Positions 34,991 through 35,000 of a DNA stretch of 35,000 bases are shown one piece after another (the first letter of the stretch is position 1; every line of letters starts with the position of its first letter). The DNA is taken from NCBI GenBank assembly GCA_905221605.1, contig CAJNDS010002601.1:863876-898875 (forward strand), written 5' to 3'. This DNA comes from Symbiodinium natans. Taxonomy: Eukaryota; Sar; Dinophyceae; Suessiales; Symbiodiniaceae. Made by a program: the position numbers and the translations under genes. A model generated the notes under the pieces. It saw nothing but the letters and a program-made list of their open reading frames with translations, was not told where the DNA came from and searched no databases.

Positions 34991-35000
34991 CTGCACTCAG

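Noticed and set aside
1-35000. Dinoflagellate spliced-leader relics or tRNA genes
   Set aside because: I looked for the leader core TTTTGGCTCAAG and for cloverleaf-like segments and found no convincing match.

Overview
This window looks like nuclear DNA of a dinoflagellate, most likely a relative of Symbiodinium. Four things point there: the Arabidopsis-type telomere unit TTTAGGG, a large Ty1/copia-type polyprotein with a very diverged pol, short ankyrin exons on one strand whose best splice models need GC and GA donors as well as GT, and abundant inverted-repeat introner-like elements. No rRNA, tRNA, operon-type gene or CRISPR array is visible.

Telomere-like repeats. More than forty arrays of TTTAGGG or its complement CCCTAAA, from about 4 to more than 30 units long, are scattered over the whole window in both orientations. 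They come with variant blocks such as TCTAGGG, TTTGAGGG, TTTATAGGG, CCCAAAA and CCCTTATAAA. Between them are unique islands, mostly 60-150 bp. The commonest layout on the plus strand is CCCTAAA array, island, TTTAGGG array.

Many islands are exons on the minus strand. Reading leftwards from 35.0 kb, islands encode a ubiquitin-like segment (34.9 kb), then about fifteen pieces of an ankyrin-repeat solenoid (30.5 to 19.6 kb), then a short tail (18.8 kb). From 29.7 to 18.8 kb the pieces can be joined so that reading phase and the 33-residue ankyrin spacing are both kept. The arrays are therefore intronic: most introns begin, in the sense direction, with TTTAGGG repeats and end with CCCTAAA repeats. 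A second phase-compatible exon set at 8.58-7.37 kb ends in a C-terminal membrane helix. A third, weaker set lies at 6.4-5.5 kb and carries a frame-breaking 7-bp telomere-like duplication. Weaker exon candidates occur further left.

Retrotransposon. From 8697 to 16496 a complete LTR retrotransposon (plus strand, antisense to the exons) sits inside a CCCTAAA array. It has two LTRs of 278 bp that look identical, TG...CA ends, a 5-bp ACCCT target duplication that keeps the telomere register, a half-tRNA type primer site, a polypurine tract and one uninterrupted 2,379-codon gag-protease-integrase-RT-RNase H frame with an unusual C-terminal extension. It is probably a very recent insertion.

Right side. 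22.37-23.05 kb holds a GGTCAG minisatellite with a 186-bp higher-order repeat. 30.89-31.80 kb holds a CTGCTCGTATT minisatellite open on both strands. 31.92-32.33 kb holds a third minisatellite, 32.41-32.53 kb a G tract, and 32.53-33.05 kb a palindrome cluster with 54-bp arms. All of these fall in predicted introns. All exon calls are by eye; transcript data would settle them.
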